DNA of 64,000 nt from Martinezella tropici (GCF_003287875.1 NZ_QMKK01000017.1:19975-83974); one strand, 5' to 3'. Counted from the first letter of the stretch, positions 44,003 through 53,442 are shown. Made by a program: numbers and translations. The notes: a model not told the origin generated them from the letters alone.

Positions 44003-44362
44003 ATGCTGACAACGAATCGTGATTGCAGAAGGGGAGGGCAGCGATTTGCAATTCCGACACTTGGAGAGGTCGAGGGCAAGCTCATCGCCTCGGAAGTTGT
44101 CGCCACAAGTTGCCTCCATGAGCTTTCGGCCCATTCCGGCAGCAAGGGAATGCTCTCGATCAGGAATAAGATCAGACAAGCCCTTGATGCGCGCTGCACA
44201 AGCGCAAGCCTTTGTCACGAGGATACCGATGTGGCGGTAGCATATGCCTTGGAGCTGCTTGATTCAGCAGCGGAAGTCGCAGGCAACCAGGCTGGTACCA
44301 CAGCGAAGTCCGGTGGTTGCGAGACTGTCCGCCGATTGCGGCGCATGGCGAGCGTGAAATGA
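44003..44362 (+). CDS. Small protein with Cys-x5-Cys, paralog of 20066-20377
   Basis: Unrecognised protein of 119 residues, start MLTTNRDCRRGGQRFAIPTL. Shares with 20066-20377 the LGEVEG segment, a helical core and the C-terminal pattern RxALDARCTSASLCHEDTD...ALELL with the same Cys spacing; a basic extra tail follows. ATG at 44003 after AGGAACAAGACC. It lies 18 bp after the beta-CASP gene and so is probably co-transcribed with it. Confidence 0.78.
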   Translation: MLTTNRDCRRGGQRFAIPTLGEVEGKLIASEVVATSCLHELSAHSGSKGMLSIRNKIRQALDARCTSASLCHEDTDVAVAYALELLDSAAEVAGNQAGTTAKSGGCETVRRLRRMASVK

Positions 44363-44454
44363 CGGCGCACGGCAGCAATCGGTCGGAATAGAGGGCAGCG
44401 CGGCAAGCCCATGCGTTTCTCAAATCGCAGTTTGCCTGTGTTCCTCTTGTTAAG

Positions 44455-44904
44455 CTACGCGGCGCTATTTGATTGCTGTGGGCGCTCGGGCCAGAGCGAC
44501 CCGAGAGAAGGATTTATCGCCAGTCTGACTTTCTTGATCACAGGTGGGCTCAAGCGATGATCCAGCAATTTGAAGACATTCTGTGCTGCTTTTTCGACGC
44601 CCATATCATTCAGCCTCACTGATCGCGTGCCTATGCTCGCAAAGAAATCCTTTCTATTTGAGCACGGTTGGGTGTGTTCAGGTTGCCAGTTTTCGTAGAA
44701 TAGTCCCCGGATCAATGGCGGCAGATGCGCTGAGAAGTCAGCCATGGCCTTCTGGCCCATGGAATCCCGAAGCGCGTGTAGGACACAGCGCAGGCAATCA
44801 TAGGCCTCATTCCGTTCGCAATGGAGATATTCGGACAATTCTACGATCCATGTTTCGGCTTGGTGCGCAGAATCCGAGAAGGTCTGGGAAGGAATAAAGT
44901 TCAT
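44455..44904 (-). CDS. DUF2267-family protein
   Basis: Protein of 149 residues of the DUF2267 type: repeated helical pattern with AYDCLRCVLHALRDSM, DFSAHLPPLIRGLFYENWQPE and a second half around VEKAAQNVFKLLDHRLSPPVIKKVR. Members are found near stress and Hsp20/Usp genes in proteobacteria; molecular role unknown. ATG at 44904 with AAGGAGG six bases before. Convergent with the Cys-pair gene. Confidence 0.8.
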   Translation of the reverse strand: MNFIPSQTFSDSAHQAETWIVELSEYLHCERNEAYDCLRCVLHALRDSMGQKAMADFSAHLPPLIRGLFYENWQPEHTQPCSNRKDFFASIGTRSVRLNDMGVEKAAQNVFKLLDHRLSPPVIKKVRLAINPSLGSLWPERPQQSNSAA

Positions 44905-45456
44905 GGCAAGCCTCCTTGATCGAGACTATCGTCACCGAATTCCCGATGATGCGCATTGTCCTGGATCAACATCACGGTTCTATTTGCGCGGGATGTTGGT
45001 GCGAAGTCTTGCCGGGCTTTGACGATTAATTGCAGAACTATTTTTCCCGAGTTGAACGGTCTCCATCGATCACTTATGAAAGGCGACCTTCGGCGCCATA
45101 GAGCCCGCTGGGAACTTCGCGCCATAGATCAGCGGGATCCTTGTCGATGACGACCTCAATCCCGGTGAGTCCACCCTCCGTCTGTTCGATCACGGGCATG
45201 CCTCCGCCGCCCGTGCAGATGACGGTCACGCCGTTATCGACCAGTGGAGACGAAGCGGGACCTGTCTATCAAGCCGAAAGAATGGCAGGGGGATGTGAGA
45301 TCCTACGGCCTTTTGCTGTTTCTGGCCGGCCGAAATCTCTCGCAAAGGACGGAAAATCTTTCTTCACGGATCGGATCGAACAATGTCTCGAGTGACGGCG
45401 ACGTTTGCACTCGGCAGATGATCTACATCAATGATGGGGAGTCCCACCCGTGAATA
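44905..45456. other. Degraded region between DUF2267 gene and exporter
   Basis: 552 bp with the carbamate kinase remnant (45081-45243) and otherwise no recognisable gene. A 69-codon plus-strand ORF (45244-45453) stops four bases before the exporter ATG but resembles nothing. No FixK box seen. Confidence 0.55.
45081..45243 (-). pseudogene. Carbamate kinase (arcC) remnant with internal deletion
   Basis: Minus-strand translation gives [20 protein letters not shown] and, directly after, [16 protein letters not shown]. This is nearly the same as the central part of the intact ArcC at 53696-54628 ([20 protein letters not shown]). The next bases, in a shifted frame, read [12 protein letters not shown], matching Arc[12 protein letters not shown], which in the intact gene comes about 48 codons later. 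So a short core survives with an internal deletion and frameshift; both flanks are lost. It is about 9 kb from the intact arc operon. Confidence 0.85.
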
Positions 45457-46560
45457 ATGAACGCAGCGCCTGAGTGGTTCGCCACGCCGGCAGCACCCAC
45501 CAATTCGTTCTTCGGGAGCCGGTTCTTGCACAAATCCCACGTCCCTCTTTTTTTCGCCGTTGTTGCGGTCCTGAGCCTAAATGCAGGAAGCCGCGAGGTC
45601 GCGGCGCGAGATGCAACAACATTTAGCGATCACATGCAGCAGCTCTGGAGCAAGTTGCGCGGCAACCAACAGCCGGCCGGCATCGCGATGTCCAACGGTC
45701 GCATAGAGGCGCAACAGGTTCTGATTTCCGCGAAATTCGCTGGTCGTGTCGCTGATATTCTTGTTGAAGAGGGACAGATAGTCGATGCTGGCGCCGTCAT
45801 TGCGCGCATGGACACGTCCGAGCTCGACGCGCAGCTTTCGGGTGCGGAGGCGGACGTTCGGCGTTCCGAAACCGGTGTGGCGAGCGCCGAGGCGACTATT
45901 GCGCAGCGCGGGAGCGAACTCACGCTCGCGCATCAGGAGCTTGACCGCGCCTTCGATCTCAGCGCCACGGGAAGTGGTACACGGCAACAACTCGACCTGC
46001 GTCGCAGCCAGCTCGCCGTTGCCGAGGCCACCTCCCGTTCCGCGCTCGCAAGCCGAGATGAGGCTCAAGCCGCCCTGGATGCCGCCCGCGCCGAGGTGGC
46101 GCGCATTCGCTCGCAACTCGACGATGCGATCCTAAAGGCGCCCAGACGAGGGCGTGTGGAATACAAGTTGGTGCAGTCGGGCGAAGTGGTGGCAGCCGGG
46201 GCGCCGGTTGCGACGCTGCTCGATCTGGCGGACGTCTACATGACGGTTTTTCTGCCGGCGCGAACCGCTTGGCGTCTCGCTTTTGGCGATGAGGCACGCA
46301 TCATCCTCGATCCCGCTCCCGACTACGTCGTGCCCGCGACCATATCCTTCGTCGCCGCGGAGGCGCAGTTCACGCCGAAAACAGTGGAGACCGAGGATGA
46401 ACGCGAGAAGCTGATGTTTCGTGTCAAACTCCGTATCGCGTCCGATTTGCTGAAGCAGTACGAAACGCGGGTGAAGACAGGAGTTCGAGGCGTGGGCTAC
46501 GTGCGCACCGACCCAGCTGCTCCCTGGCCGTCGCAACTCGTTGTGAAGTTACCCCAATGA
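45457..46560 (+). CDS. HlyD/YhiI-type periplasmic adaptor subunit
   Basis: Adaptor of 367 residues for the ABC exporter encoded next. N-terminal signal/anchor about 29-50 (VPLFFAVVAVLSLNAG), then NGRIEAQQVLISAKFAGRVADIL (lipoyl-like half), a long alpha-helical hairpin about 120-215 (AEADVRRSETGVASAEATIA and onward), the second lipoyl half LKAPRRGRVEYKL and a beta-barrel domain. The ATG at 45457 lacks a good ribosome site. Its stop overlaps the ABC gene start by 4 bp. The arrangement equals E. coli yhiI-rbbA-yhhJ. Confidence 0.88.
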   Translation: MNAAPEWFATPAAPTNSFFGSRFLHKSHVPLFFAVVAVLSLNAGSREVAARDATTFSDHMQQLWSKLRGNQQPAGIAMSNGRIEAQQVLISAKFAGRVADILVEEGQIVDAGAVIARMDTSELDAQLSGAEADVRRSETGVASAEATIAQRGSELTLAHQELDRAFDLSATGSGTRQQLDLRRSQLAVAEATSRSALASRDEAQAALDAARAEVARIRSQLDDAILKAPRRGRVEYKLVQSGEVVAAGAPVATLLDLADVYMTVFLPARTAWRLAFGDEARIILDPAPDYVVPATISFVAAEAQFTPKTVETEDEREKLMFRVKLRIASDLLKQYETRVKTGVRGVGYVRTDPAAPWPSQLVVKLPQ

Positions 46561-49274
46561 TGGGTACTGCTATCCGCTTCGATGGCGTTACACATCGCTA
46601 CGGAAAAAAAGTCGCGCTCGACGGGGTCGAACTCGCCGTTCCGGCCGGCTGCATGGCGGGCGTGATTGGCCCGGACGGCGTTGGAAAGTCGACGCTGCTC
46701 GCGCTCGCTGCCGGTGTAACGAGGCTGCAACAAGGCAACATACACGTCCTCGACGGCGATATGTCCAATGCGCGTCAACGCCGTCTCGTCGGCGCCAGCA
46801 TCGCCTACATGCCCCAAGGTCTGGGGCGTAATCTCTATCCGACGCTGAGCGTTGCCGAAAATCTCGATTTCTTCGGTCGCCTCTTCGCGATGGATCGCAA
46901 TGAGCGCCGCGAACACATGGACGAACTGCTCAAAATCACCGGGCTTTCCCAGTTTCGGGATCGCCCCGCCGGTAAGCTGTCTGGCGGCATGAAACAGAAA
47001 CTTGGTATCTGTGCTGCTCTTATTCATGATCCGGACATTCTTATTCTCGATGAGCCGACGACTGGTATCGATCCGTTGTCCCGCCGACAATTCTGGGAGT
47101 TGATCGCACGCATGCGGGCGCGGCGGCCGGGGATGAGCGTCGTCGTCGCCACGGCGTATATGGAAGAAGCCGAACGTTTCGATTGGCTTGTCGCCATGTA
47201 TGGCGGCCGGGTCATCGCGACGGGGAGCCCGGCCGAGATCAAGCGAAGCACAAGACAATCCTCCCTGGAGGGTGCCTTCGTTGCACTCTTGCCGGAGGAG
47301 GTACGCAGAGCCGATGCGCCGCTTCTCGTCGTCCCGCGCCCGGTGGGAGATGGTGTCCCCGCCATAGAGGCTGAGGGACTTACCAGACGTTTTGATGACT
47401 TCACGGCGGTGGATCACGTAAGCTTTCGCATCGAAAGGGGCGAGATTTTCGGTTTTCTCGGCTCCAATGGCAGCGGCAAAAGTACGACCATGAAGATGCT
47501 GACGGGTTTGCTTCCCGCAAGCGAAGGGGAGGCGCGCCTCTTCGGTCAGCCGCTTAAGGCCGGGGATTTGGAAACCCGGCGTCGCGTCGGCTACATGTCT
47601 CAGGCTTTTTCTCTTTATAGCGAACTCTCGGTCCGCCAGAACCTGGTGCTGCATGCACAGTTGTTTGGCCTTTCGGCCGAGCAGGTGACGGTTCGCGTCA
47701 TGGAAATGCTTGCCGATTTCGAACTGGCGGCTGTTGCCGATAATCGCCCGGAGAGCCTGCCGCTCGGCATGCGACAGCGCCTGCAACTGGCGGCGGCGGT
47801 CATCCATCGCCCGGAGGTATTGATCCTGGACGAGCCGACATCCGGGGTCGATCCGGTCGCCCGCGACAGTTTCTGGCGCTCACTCCTGAGCCTGTCGCGC
47901 AAAGATGGCGTAACGATCTTTCTGTCCACGCATTTCATGAACGAAGCCGAACGTTGCGATCGCATTTCCATGATGCACGAGGGCAAGGTGCTCGCCGTCG
48001 GCAGCCCGGCGGGGCTGAAGAAGCAGCGCGGTCGCGAGGCGCTGGAGGATGTCTTCATCGACGTCCTCACCGAGGCGGGAATGGGACGGGACGACACGCC
48101 GGCAATCACAACTGCGGCAAAGGCTGCCCACGTCTCAAAGCCGGGCATCTTCGATCTTCGCCGCTTATGGGCCTATGCATGGCGCGAGACCCTGGAAATA
48201 CGCCGTGACCCCACGCGTTTGATCTTCGCATTTCTAGGTCCGGTGATCCTCCTCTTGGCATTCGGTTACGGCATCTCCTTCGATGTGGAGCGTCTGCCCT
48301 TTGCGGTTTTCGATCAGGACCAATCGGCTGAAAGCAGGCAACTTCTGGAGAGCTTCCAGGGTTCGCGCTATTTTGATGAGCAGCCGGCGGTATCCTCCAT
48401 CGATGACCTGGAGACCCGTCTCAAAAGCGGCGAGCTGAAGCTGGCGATCGAGATTCCCACCGACTTCGGGAGAGATGTCCAACGTCAGACACGCCCGGAA
48501 ATCTCGGTCTGGCTCGACGGCGCCATGCCTTTCCGGGCGGAGACGGCGCGCGGCTATGTCTCAGGACTTGCCACGGCCTACCTGACCGACAACGCCACGC
48601 GCCGCAGCGGTCGCAACACATCAGCTTACCCGATCGATATCGAAAGCCGCTTTCGTTACAATCAGGCTTTTAAAAGCGCCAATGCCATTGTGCCAAGTGT
48701 CATCGTGCTGATGCTGGTGCTCATTCCCGCCATCATGACAGCGCTTGGCGTCGTCAAGGAGAAAGAGACTGGATCCATCGCCAACTTCCAGTCGACGCCC
48801 GTCACGAAGATCGAATTCCTTCTTGGCAAGCAGTTGCCTTATGTCGCAATCGCCTTCCTGAGTTTCATTCTTCTTGTGCTGATCACACGTTTTGTCTTCG
48901 CAGTGCCGGTCAAAGGCTCCCTCCTGACCTTTGCTGTTGGGTCGCTGCTTTATGTTTTCGCGACGACCGGCTTCGGCCTGTTCATATCGAGCTTTGTCCG
49001 CAGTCAGGTCGCCGCTATTTTTGCAACGGCCATCATCGCCATTATCCCGGCGGTAAATTTTTCCGGACTGCTCGTCCCGGTCTCGTCGCTTTCGGGGGGC
49101 GCGCGCCTGATGGGGCTTGCTTTCCCGTCGGCTTGGTATCAACCAGTCAGCGTCGGTGTCGTTGCAAAGGGGCTCGGTTTTGCCGACCTCTGGCTCGATA
49201 TGTTGGTGATCGGCCTCTTTGGACTCGGGTTCATCGCAGCTGCGATCATTTCGTTGCGAAAGAGGGGCGCGTGA
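46557..49274 (+). CDS. Fused double-ATPase / ABC-2 permease (RbbA/YhiH-like)
   Basis: Protein of 905 residues: ATPase domain 1 (about 5-225; Walker A GPDGVGKST, signature LSGGMKQKLGI, ILDEPTTGIDP), ATPase domain 2 (about 270-500; GSNGSGKST, ILDEPTSGVDP) and a C-terminal ABC-2 permease (about 540-905). The permease has a large extracytoplasmic loop and six helices. In domain 2 the signature is LPLGMRQRLQL instead of LSGGQ. This is the fused layout of RbbA/YhiH. ATGA overlap with the adaptor gene; the next permease starts one base after the stop. Probably an efflux or export complex in the inner membrane; substrate unknown. Confidence 0.9.
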   Translation: MMGTAIRFDGVTHRYGKKVALDGVELAVPAGCMAGVIGPDGVGKSTLLALAAGVTRLQQGNIHVLDGDMSNARQRRLVGASIAYMPQGLGRNLYPTLSVAENLDFFGRLFAMDRNERREHMDELLKITGLSQFRDRPAGKLSGGMKQKLGICAALIHDPDILILDEPTTGIDPLSRRQFWELIARMRARRPGMSVVVATAYMEEAERFDWLVAMYGGRVIATGSPAEIKRSTRQSSLEGAFVALLPEEVRRADAPLLVVPRPVGDGVPAIEAEGLTRRFDDFTAVDHVSFRIERGEIFGFLGSNGSGKSTTMKMLTGLLPASEGEARLFGQPLKAGDLETRRRVGYMSQAFSLYSELSVRQNLVLHAQLFGLSAEQVTVRVMEMLADFELAAVADNRPESLPLGMRQRLQLAAAVIHRPEVLILDEPTSGVDPVARDSFWRSLLSLSRKDGVTIFLSTHFMNEAERCDRISMMHEGKVLAVGSPAGLKKQRGREALEDVFIDVLTEAGMGRDDTPAITTAAKAAHVSKPGIFDLRRLWAYAWRETLEIRRDPTRLIFAFLGPVILLLAFGYGISFDVERLPFAVFDQDQSAESRQLLESFQGSRYFDEQPAVSSIDDLETRLKSGELKLAIEIPTDFGRDVQRQTRPEISVWLDGAMPFRAETARGYVSGLATAYLTDNATRRSGRNTSAYPIDIESRFRYNQAFKSANAIVPSVIVLMLVLIPAIMTALGVVKEKETGSIANFQSTPVTKIEFLLGKQLPYVAIAFLSFILLVLITRFVFAVPVKGSLLTFAVGSLLYVFATTGFGLFISSFVRSQVAAIFATAIIAIIPAVNFSGLLVPVSSLSGGARLMGLAFPSAWYQPVSVGVVAKGLGFADLWLDMLVIGLFGLGFIAAAIISLRKRGA

Positions 49275-49275
49275 T

Positions 49276-50397
49276 ATGGTTGCCCGTCTTTTCCGGATCC
49301 TTCGTCTCGGCATCAAGGAACTTTATAGCCTCAAGGCTGATCCCGTTCTCGTCGTGCTGATCGTCTATACATTTACCTTCGCCATCTACGCCGTGGCGAC
49401 GGGTGCGAAATTCGAGGTTGAGAATGCCGCGGTGGCGATCGTCGATGAAGACCGTTCGATGCTGTCCGCACGATTGCGCGATGCCTTGCTGCAGCCCTTT
49501 TTCAAGCCTCCGGAACTGATCGATGCCGACGAGATCGATGCTGTGATGGACGCCGGCCGCTTCGTTTTCGTCGTCGAGATTCCACCCAAATTCGAGCAGG
49601 ACGTGATCGCCGGTCGCCATCCATCGGTCCAGCTCGATGTCGACGCGACCGCGATGTCGCAGGCCGGCAACGGAGCCTCCTATATCCAGAATATCATCCT
49701 GCAGGAAGTGCTGACAGCAATGCCCGGAGCTGATCAGAAACAGCCGATCAATCTGGTCGTAAGGGCGAAATTCAACCCCAATCTCAAATCCGAATGGTTC
49801 ACGGCGGTGATGCAAGTGATCAATAATATCACCATGCTCTCGGTCATCTTGACGGGCGCAGCACTGATCCGCGAGCGCGAACATGGAACGATCGAGCACC
49901 TGCTCGTCATGCCGGTCACCCCCATCGAGATCATGCTCGCAAAAATATGGGCGAATGGCCTCGTCATCGTCGTCGCGGCGACCTTTTCGCTTATCGTCGT
50001 CGTCGAGCGCCTGCTCGGTGTGCCCGTCGCCGGATCTGTGGGCCTCTTTGTAGCCTCGGCCATCCTCTACCAGTTTTCGGTGACGTCACTCGGCATTTTG
50101 ATTGCCACCGTTTCGACCTCGATGGCGCAGTTTGGACTGATTGTGATGCCGGTTCTTATCATCATGAATCTTTTGTCCGGAAGCACGACACCTATGGAGA
50201 GCATGCCTGGCTGGTTGCAGAATGTAATGCAGCTTTCGCCATCGACACATTTCGTCTCGTTATCGCAGGCGGTGCTTTATCGGGGAGCCGGGTTTGCGAT
50301 CATATGGCCGCAAATGCTGGCGCTCTTCGGCACCGGAGCGGCATTCTTTGCCTTGGCCACGTTGCGTTTTCGCAAGTCGCTTCTCAGCGGTCAGTGA
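49276..50397 (+). CDS. ABC-2 permease (YhhJ-like)
   Basis: Membrane protein of 373 residues: one N-terminal helix (about 23-45), a large periplasmic domain (about 46-175) and five C-terminal helices with the ABC-2 signature EREHGTIEHLLVMPVTPIEIMLAKI. The ATG at 49276 comes one base after the RbbA-like stop; the earlier frame start lies inside that gene and is not used. Third gene of the adaptor-ABC-permease unit; it presumably pairs with the permease part of the fused protein. Confidence 0.9.
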   Translation: MVARLFRILRLGIKELYSLKADPVLVVLIVYTFTFAIYAVATGAKFEVENAAVAIVDEDRSMLSARLRDALLQPFFKPPELIDADEIDAVMDAGRFVFVVEIPPKFEQDVIAGRHPSVQLDVDATAMSQAGNGASYIQNIILQEVLTAMPGADQKQPINLVVRAKFNPNLKSEWFTAVMQVINNITMLSVILTGAALIREREHGTIEHLLVMPVTPIEIMLAKIWANGLVIVVAATFSLIVVVERLLGVPVAGSVGLFVASAILYQFSVTSLGILIATVSTSMAQFGLIVMPVLIIMNLLSGSTTPMESMPGWLQNVMQLSPSTHFVSLSQAVLYRGAGFAIIWPQMLALFGTGAAFFALATLRFRKSLLSGQ

Positions 50398-50463
50398 GGT
50401 GACTGGCAGTGGGATTTGGTAGTCCAGATTGCTTGCGCATTCGCTCGTCAGTATTGTCGTAGA

Positions 50464-51729
50464 ATGGATATCATGGAAGCGTTTCAGCGTCTCAGCCTCG
50501 CTCTTGCTATCGGCATTTTGGTCGGGGTTGAGCGCGGCTGGCAGGAGCGTGAGACGGCGCCCGGTAAAAGAACGGCCGGTATTCGCACGTTCGGCCTGTC
50601 CGGCTTTCTCGGCGGCTTGGCGGGTTTCCTTTATATTAAGCTCGGACCGATCCTGCCGACCGCCATTTTCACTGTGTTCGGCAGCGCCTTCATCGTCTTC
50701 AACCGATACGAAGCCGAGCGGGAACAGGATTACAGCGTCACCAGTGTCATAGCGGCTCTTGCGGTCTTCGTCCTTGGGGTCATTGCGACCGTTTCCGACA
50801 TGACCGTAGCTGCGGCCGGAAGCGTCGCGGTGACCGCCTTGCTGGCTGCTCGCCATAGCCTGCATGGATTCCTGCGAAACCTGACCTGGTTGGAACTAAG
50901 GGCTGCGCTCGTGCTGCTTGCCATGACGCTCGTTGCGCTGCCGCTCCTGCCCGACAGAACAATCGATCCCTGGAATGCCATCAATCCATTCCAGCTATGG
51001 CTGCTGACCATCATGATTGCCGCCATCTCCTATGTCGGTTATCTGGCGGTCCGCATTGCCGGACCAAAACATGGAATCCTCTTTAGTGGCGCCGCAGGCG
51101 GGTTCATTTCATCGACTGCCGTTACCTTGTCCTTTGCGCGTTTATCGTCTGGAAGCGCACAGGCAACCCGCAGCCTTGTTGCCGGCGCGTCGATCGCAGG
51201 AGCAATGTCCATTGGACGGGCACTGGTCATCAGCGGCATACTGGCGCCTGTGCTCGTTCCCAAGCTAGCCGCCGCGTTCGTTCCCGTTGTTCTCGTCTTT
51301 CTTTCGGCAACCTTCTTGATGCTCAGGGGAGCGAAGGCCGACGATAACGCCATGGACATCAATCCGGATAATCCGTTCGAATTGCTCACGGTTCTACGCT
51401 TCGGAGCATTTCTCGGCGTCATAAGTTTTATATCGAAATTCACGATCGACCAGATTGGGCTGTCGGCTATCTTTGTCGTCGCACTGCTTTCCGGACTTGC
51501 CGATCTTGATGCTATCACTCTGTCGACGGCGCGCATAGCGGGCTCGGCGCTGACGACGGAGGCTGCGACCATCGCGATCTCCTTGGCCGCAGCCGCCAAT
51601 CTGACAATGAAGATGGTGCTGGCCATCCTGTTCGGAAGCCGCGCCTACGCCACAGCACTGAGTGTGACAACAGTGACTGCGCTCGTGGTCGCCGTTGCCG
51701 CCTATTTTGGGTTTAGCGCGTTGGCCTGA
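50464..51729 (+). CDS. MgtC/SapB - DUF4010 membrane protein
   Basis: Membrane protein of about 421 residues with some twelve helices. The N-terminal MgtC/SapB-like part (about 5-140) has LALAIGILVGVERGWQERE and GIRTFGLSGFLGGLAGFL; the rest is DUF4010 (FSGAAGGFISSTAVTLSFARL, GLADLDAITLSTARIAGS). The start could be the ATG at 50464 or at 50473; neither has a strong ribosome site. Follows the permease gene by 66 bp on the same strand. Function unknown; MgtC homologs relate to Mg2+ stress, which may be relevant near the Mg2+ ATPase. Confidence 0.85.
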   Translation: MDIMEAFQRLSLALAIGILVGVERGWQERETAPGKRTAGIRTFGLSGFLGGLAGFLYIKLGPILPTAIFTVFGSAFIVFNRYEAEREQDYSVTSVIAALAVFVLGVIATVSDMTVAAAGSVAVTALLAARHSLHGFLRNLTWLELRAALVLLAMTLVALPLLPDRTIDPWNAINPFQLWLLTIMIAAISYVGYLAVRIAGPKHGILFSGAAGGFISSTAVTLSFARLSSGSAQATRSLVAGASIAGAMSIGRALVISGILAPVLVPKLAAAFVPVVLVFLSATFLMLRGAKADDNAMDINPDNPFELLTVLRFGAFLGVISFISKFTIDQIGLSAIFVVALLSGLADLDAITLSTARIAGSALTTEAATIAISLAAAANLTMKMVLAILFGSRAYATALSVTTVTALVVAVAAYFGFSALA

Positions 51730-51735
51730 TAGTGG

Positions 51736-51755
51736 GCTCAGGGCCGACCCTGAGC
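51736..51755 (+). terminator. Hairpin after MgtC-like gene
   Basis: GCTCAGGG and CCCTGAGC form a perfect 8-bp stem with a CCGA loop, seven bases after the stop codon. No clear T run follows. Confidence 0.55.
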
Positions 51756-51795
51756 ATCGCAAACTCTCGCGGAGGCGCGGCCGACCGGAGCCCAT

Positions 51796-51809
51796 TTGAC
51801 GGAAATCAA
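51796..51809. promoter_or_regulatory. FixK/FNR box before CoA-transferase gene
   Basis: TTGACGGAAATCAA is a perfect match about 150 bp before the ATG at 51952. Confidence 0.78.
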
Positions 51810-51951
51810 TGCCGCGCTGCTCCCTCGATTTAGATCTGGATGGAGAATGTCCAGACACGTCTTGTCGCATCTACCTAGAGGATCGAGATGCTGAGCATGT
51901 CGTAAAACTCGGCTCTTGTTCTTGATATCCATGACCTAAGGAAGGATCGCC

Positions 51952-53442
51952 ATGTTTCGCGAGCGCATAAGAAACAGGGAGCTGCTCGAGCGCATTGTCA
52001 GCGCGGACGATGCCGCCCGGTTGATCAAGGACGGAATGACCATCGGCATGAGCGGCTTTACGCGTGCGGGCGAGGCAAAGGCCGTGCCCATGGCGCTTGC
52101 CAGGCGCGCCAAGGATGAGCCGCTAAAGATCACACTGATGACCGGCGCATCACTGGGGAACAATCTCGACGGGGCCTTGGTCGAGGCGCATGTGCTTGCC
52201 CGTCGACTGCCCTTTCAGTCCGATCCGGTTCTGCGAAACGCAATCAATGCCGGCGAAGTCATGTTCATCGATCAGCATCTGTCCGAGACGGTGGAACTTC
52301 TTCGCAGCCGGCAGATTTCGCCGGTCGATATTGCCGTGATCGAGGCGACTGCCATAACCGAAGACGGCGGGATCATTCCGACAACATCGGTCGGCAATTC
52401 GGCAAGCTTCGCCATCCTGGCCGAGAAGGTGATCGTCGAAATCAACCAGTCGCAGCCACAGGAATTGGAAGGGCTGCACGACATCTACATCCCGACGCGT
52501 CGACCAAGCCGCGAAGCAATTCCGGTCATGACGCCAAGCAGCCGGATTGGCGTTCCTCTCATTCCGGTTCTCCCGGAGAAGATCGCCGCCGTTGTTGTCA
52601 CGCATAACAGCGACAGTTCTTCGACCATTCAGCCGCCCGATGCCGAAACGCGAGCGATTGCCGGACATCTGACTGAATTCCTGATGCATGAGGTCAAGCT
52701 CGGACGCTTGAGCCAAAGCCTGCTGCCGCTTCAGGCCGGCATCGGCACGATCGCAAATGCCGTACTCCACGGTTTCATCGATACGCCGTTTCACGATCTG
52801 ACAATGTATTCCGAAGTTCTCCAGGATTCGACCTTCGATCTGCTTGACGCCGGAAAGCTCACATTCGCATCCGGTTCCTCAGTGACCCTGTCGGCCGACA
52901 AGTATCGCAAGGTCATTCCAGATATCGCAGCGTATAAGTCGCGGCTGATCCTGCGCCCGCAGGAGATCAGCAATCATCCGGAGGTCATTCGTCGCCTCGG
53001 GATCATCGGAATCAATACCGCGCTGGAGTTCGATATCTACGGCAATGTCAATTCGACCCATGTCGGTGGCACGCACATGATGAACGGTATCGGCGGTTCC
53101 GGCGATTTTGCCCGCAACGCCTATATGTCCATCTTCGTCACGAAATCGACGGCAAAGAACGGTGCGATTTCAAGGGTCGTGCCCATGGTCAGCCATGTGG
53201 ACCATACCGAACACGACGTCGACATACTGGTGACGGAAATCGGGCTGGCTGACCTTCGTGGTCTCGCGCCGCGTGAACGCGCCGCCACAATCATCGGCAA
53301 CTGTGTACACCCAGCCTATCGCGAGGCCCTGTCCGACTACCACAAAAGAGCTCTTACCCGAGGTGGACAAACCCCACACGTCATCGAAGAGGCACTCAAA
53401 TGGCACAGCTCACTGCGCGAAATCGGTCGAATGCTGGCTTAG
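51952..53442 (+). CDS. Acetyl-CoA hydrolase / succinyl-CoA:acetate CoA-transferase
   Basis: Class I CoA-transferase of 496 residues. The catalytic glutamate lies in MYSEVLQDSTFDLLDAGK (near 287), with the oxyanion/CoA loops GIGTIANAVLHG and STHVGGTHMMNGIGGSGDFARN and the C-terminal DLRGLAPRERA. Such enzymes move CoA between acetate and succinate or hydrolyse acetyl-CoA; which one applies cannot be told. ATG after AAGGAAGGATCGCC. With a FixK box upstream, it probably handles acetyl-CoA/acetate during low oxygen, together with the phosphoketolase-acetate kinase pair. Confidence 0.9.
   Translation: MFRERIRNRELLERIVSADDAARLIKDGMTIGMSGFTRAGEAKAVPMALARRAKDEPLKITLMTGASLGNNLDGALVEAHVLARRLPFQSDPVLRNAINAGEVMFIDQHLSETVELLRSRQISPVDIAVIEATAITEDGGIIPTTSVGNSASFAILAEKVIVEINQSQPQELEGLHDIYIPTRRPSREAIPVMTPSSRIGVPLIPVLPEKIAAVVVTHNSDSSSTIQPPDAETRAIAGHLTEFLMHEVKLGRLSQSLLPLQAGIGTIANAVLHGFIDTPFHDLTMYSEVLQDSTFDLLDAGKLTFASGSSVTLSADKYRKVIPDIAAYKSRLILRPQEISNHPEVIRRLGIIGINTALEFDIYGNVNSTHVGGTHMMNGIGGSGDFARNAYMSIFVTKSTAKNGAISRVVPMVSHVDHTEHDVDILVTEIGLADLRGLAPRERAATIIGNCVHPAYREALSDYHKRALTRGGQTPHVIEEALKWHSSLREIGRMLA

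Noticed and set aside
45244..45453. 69-codon plus-strand ORF just before the exporter adaptor
   Set aside because: No recognisable family and it begins inside the breakpoint of the carbamate kinase remnant; may be chance.
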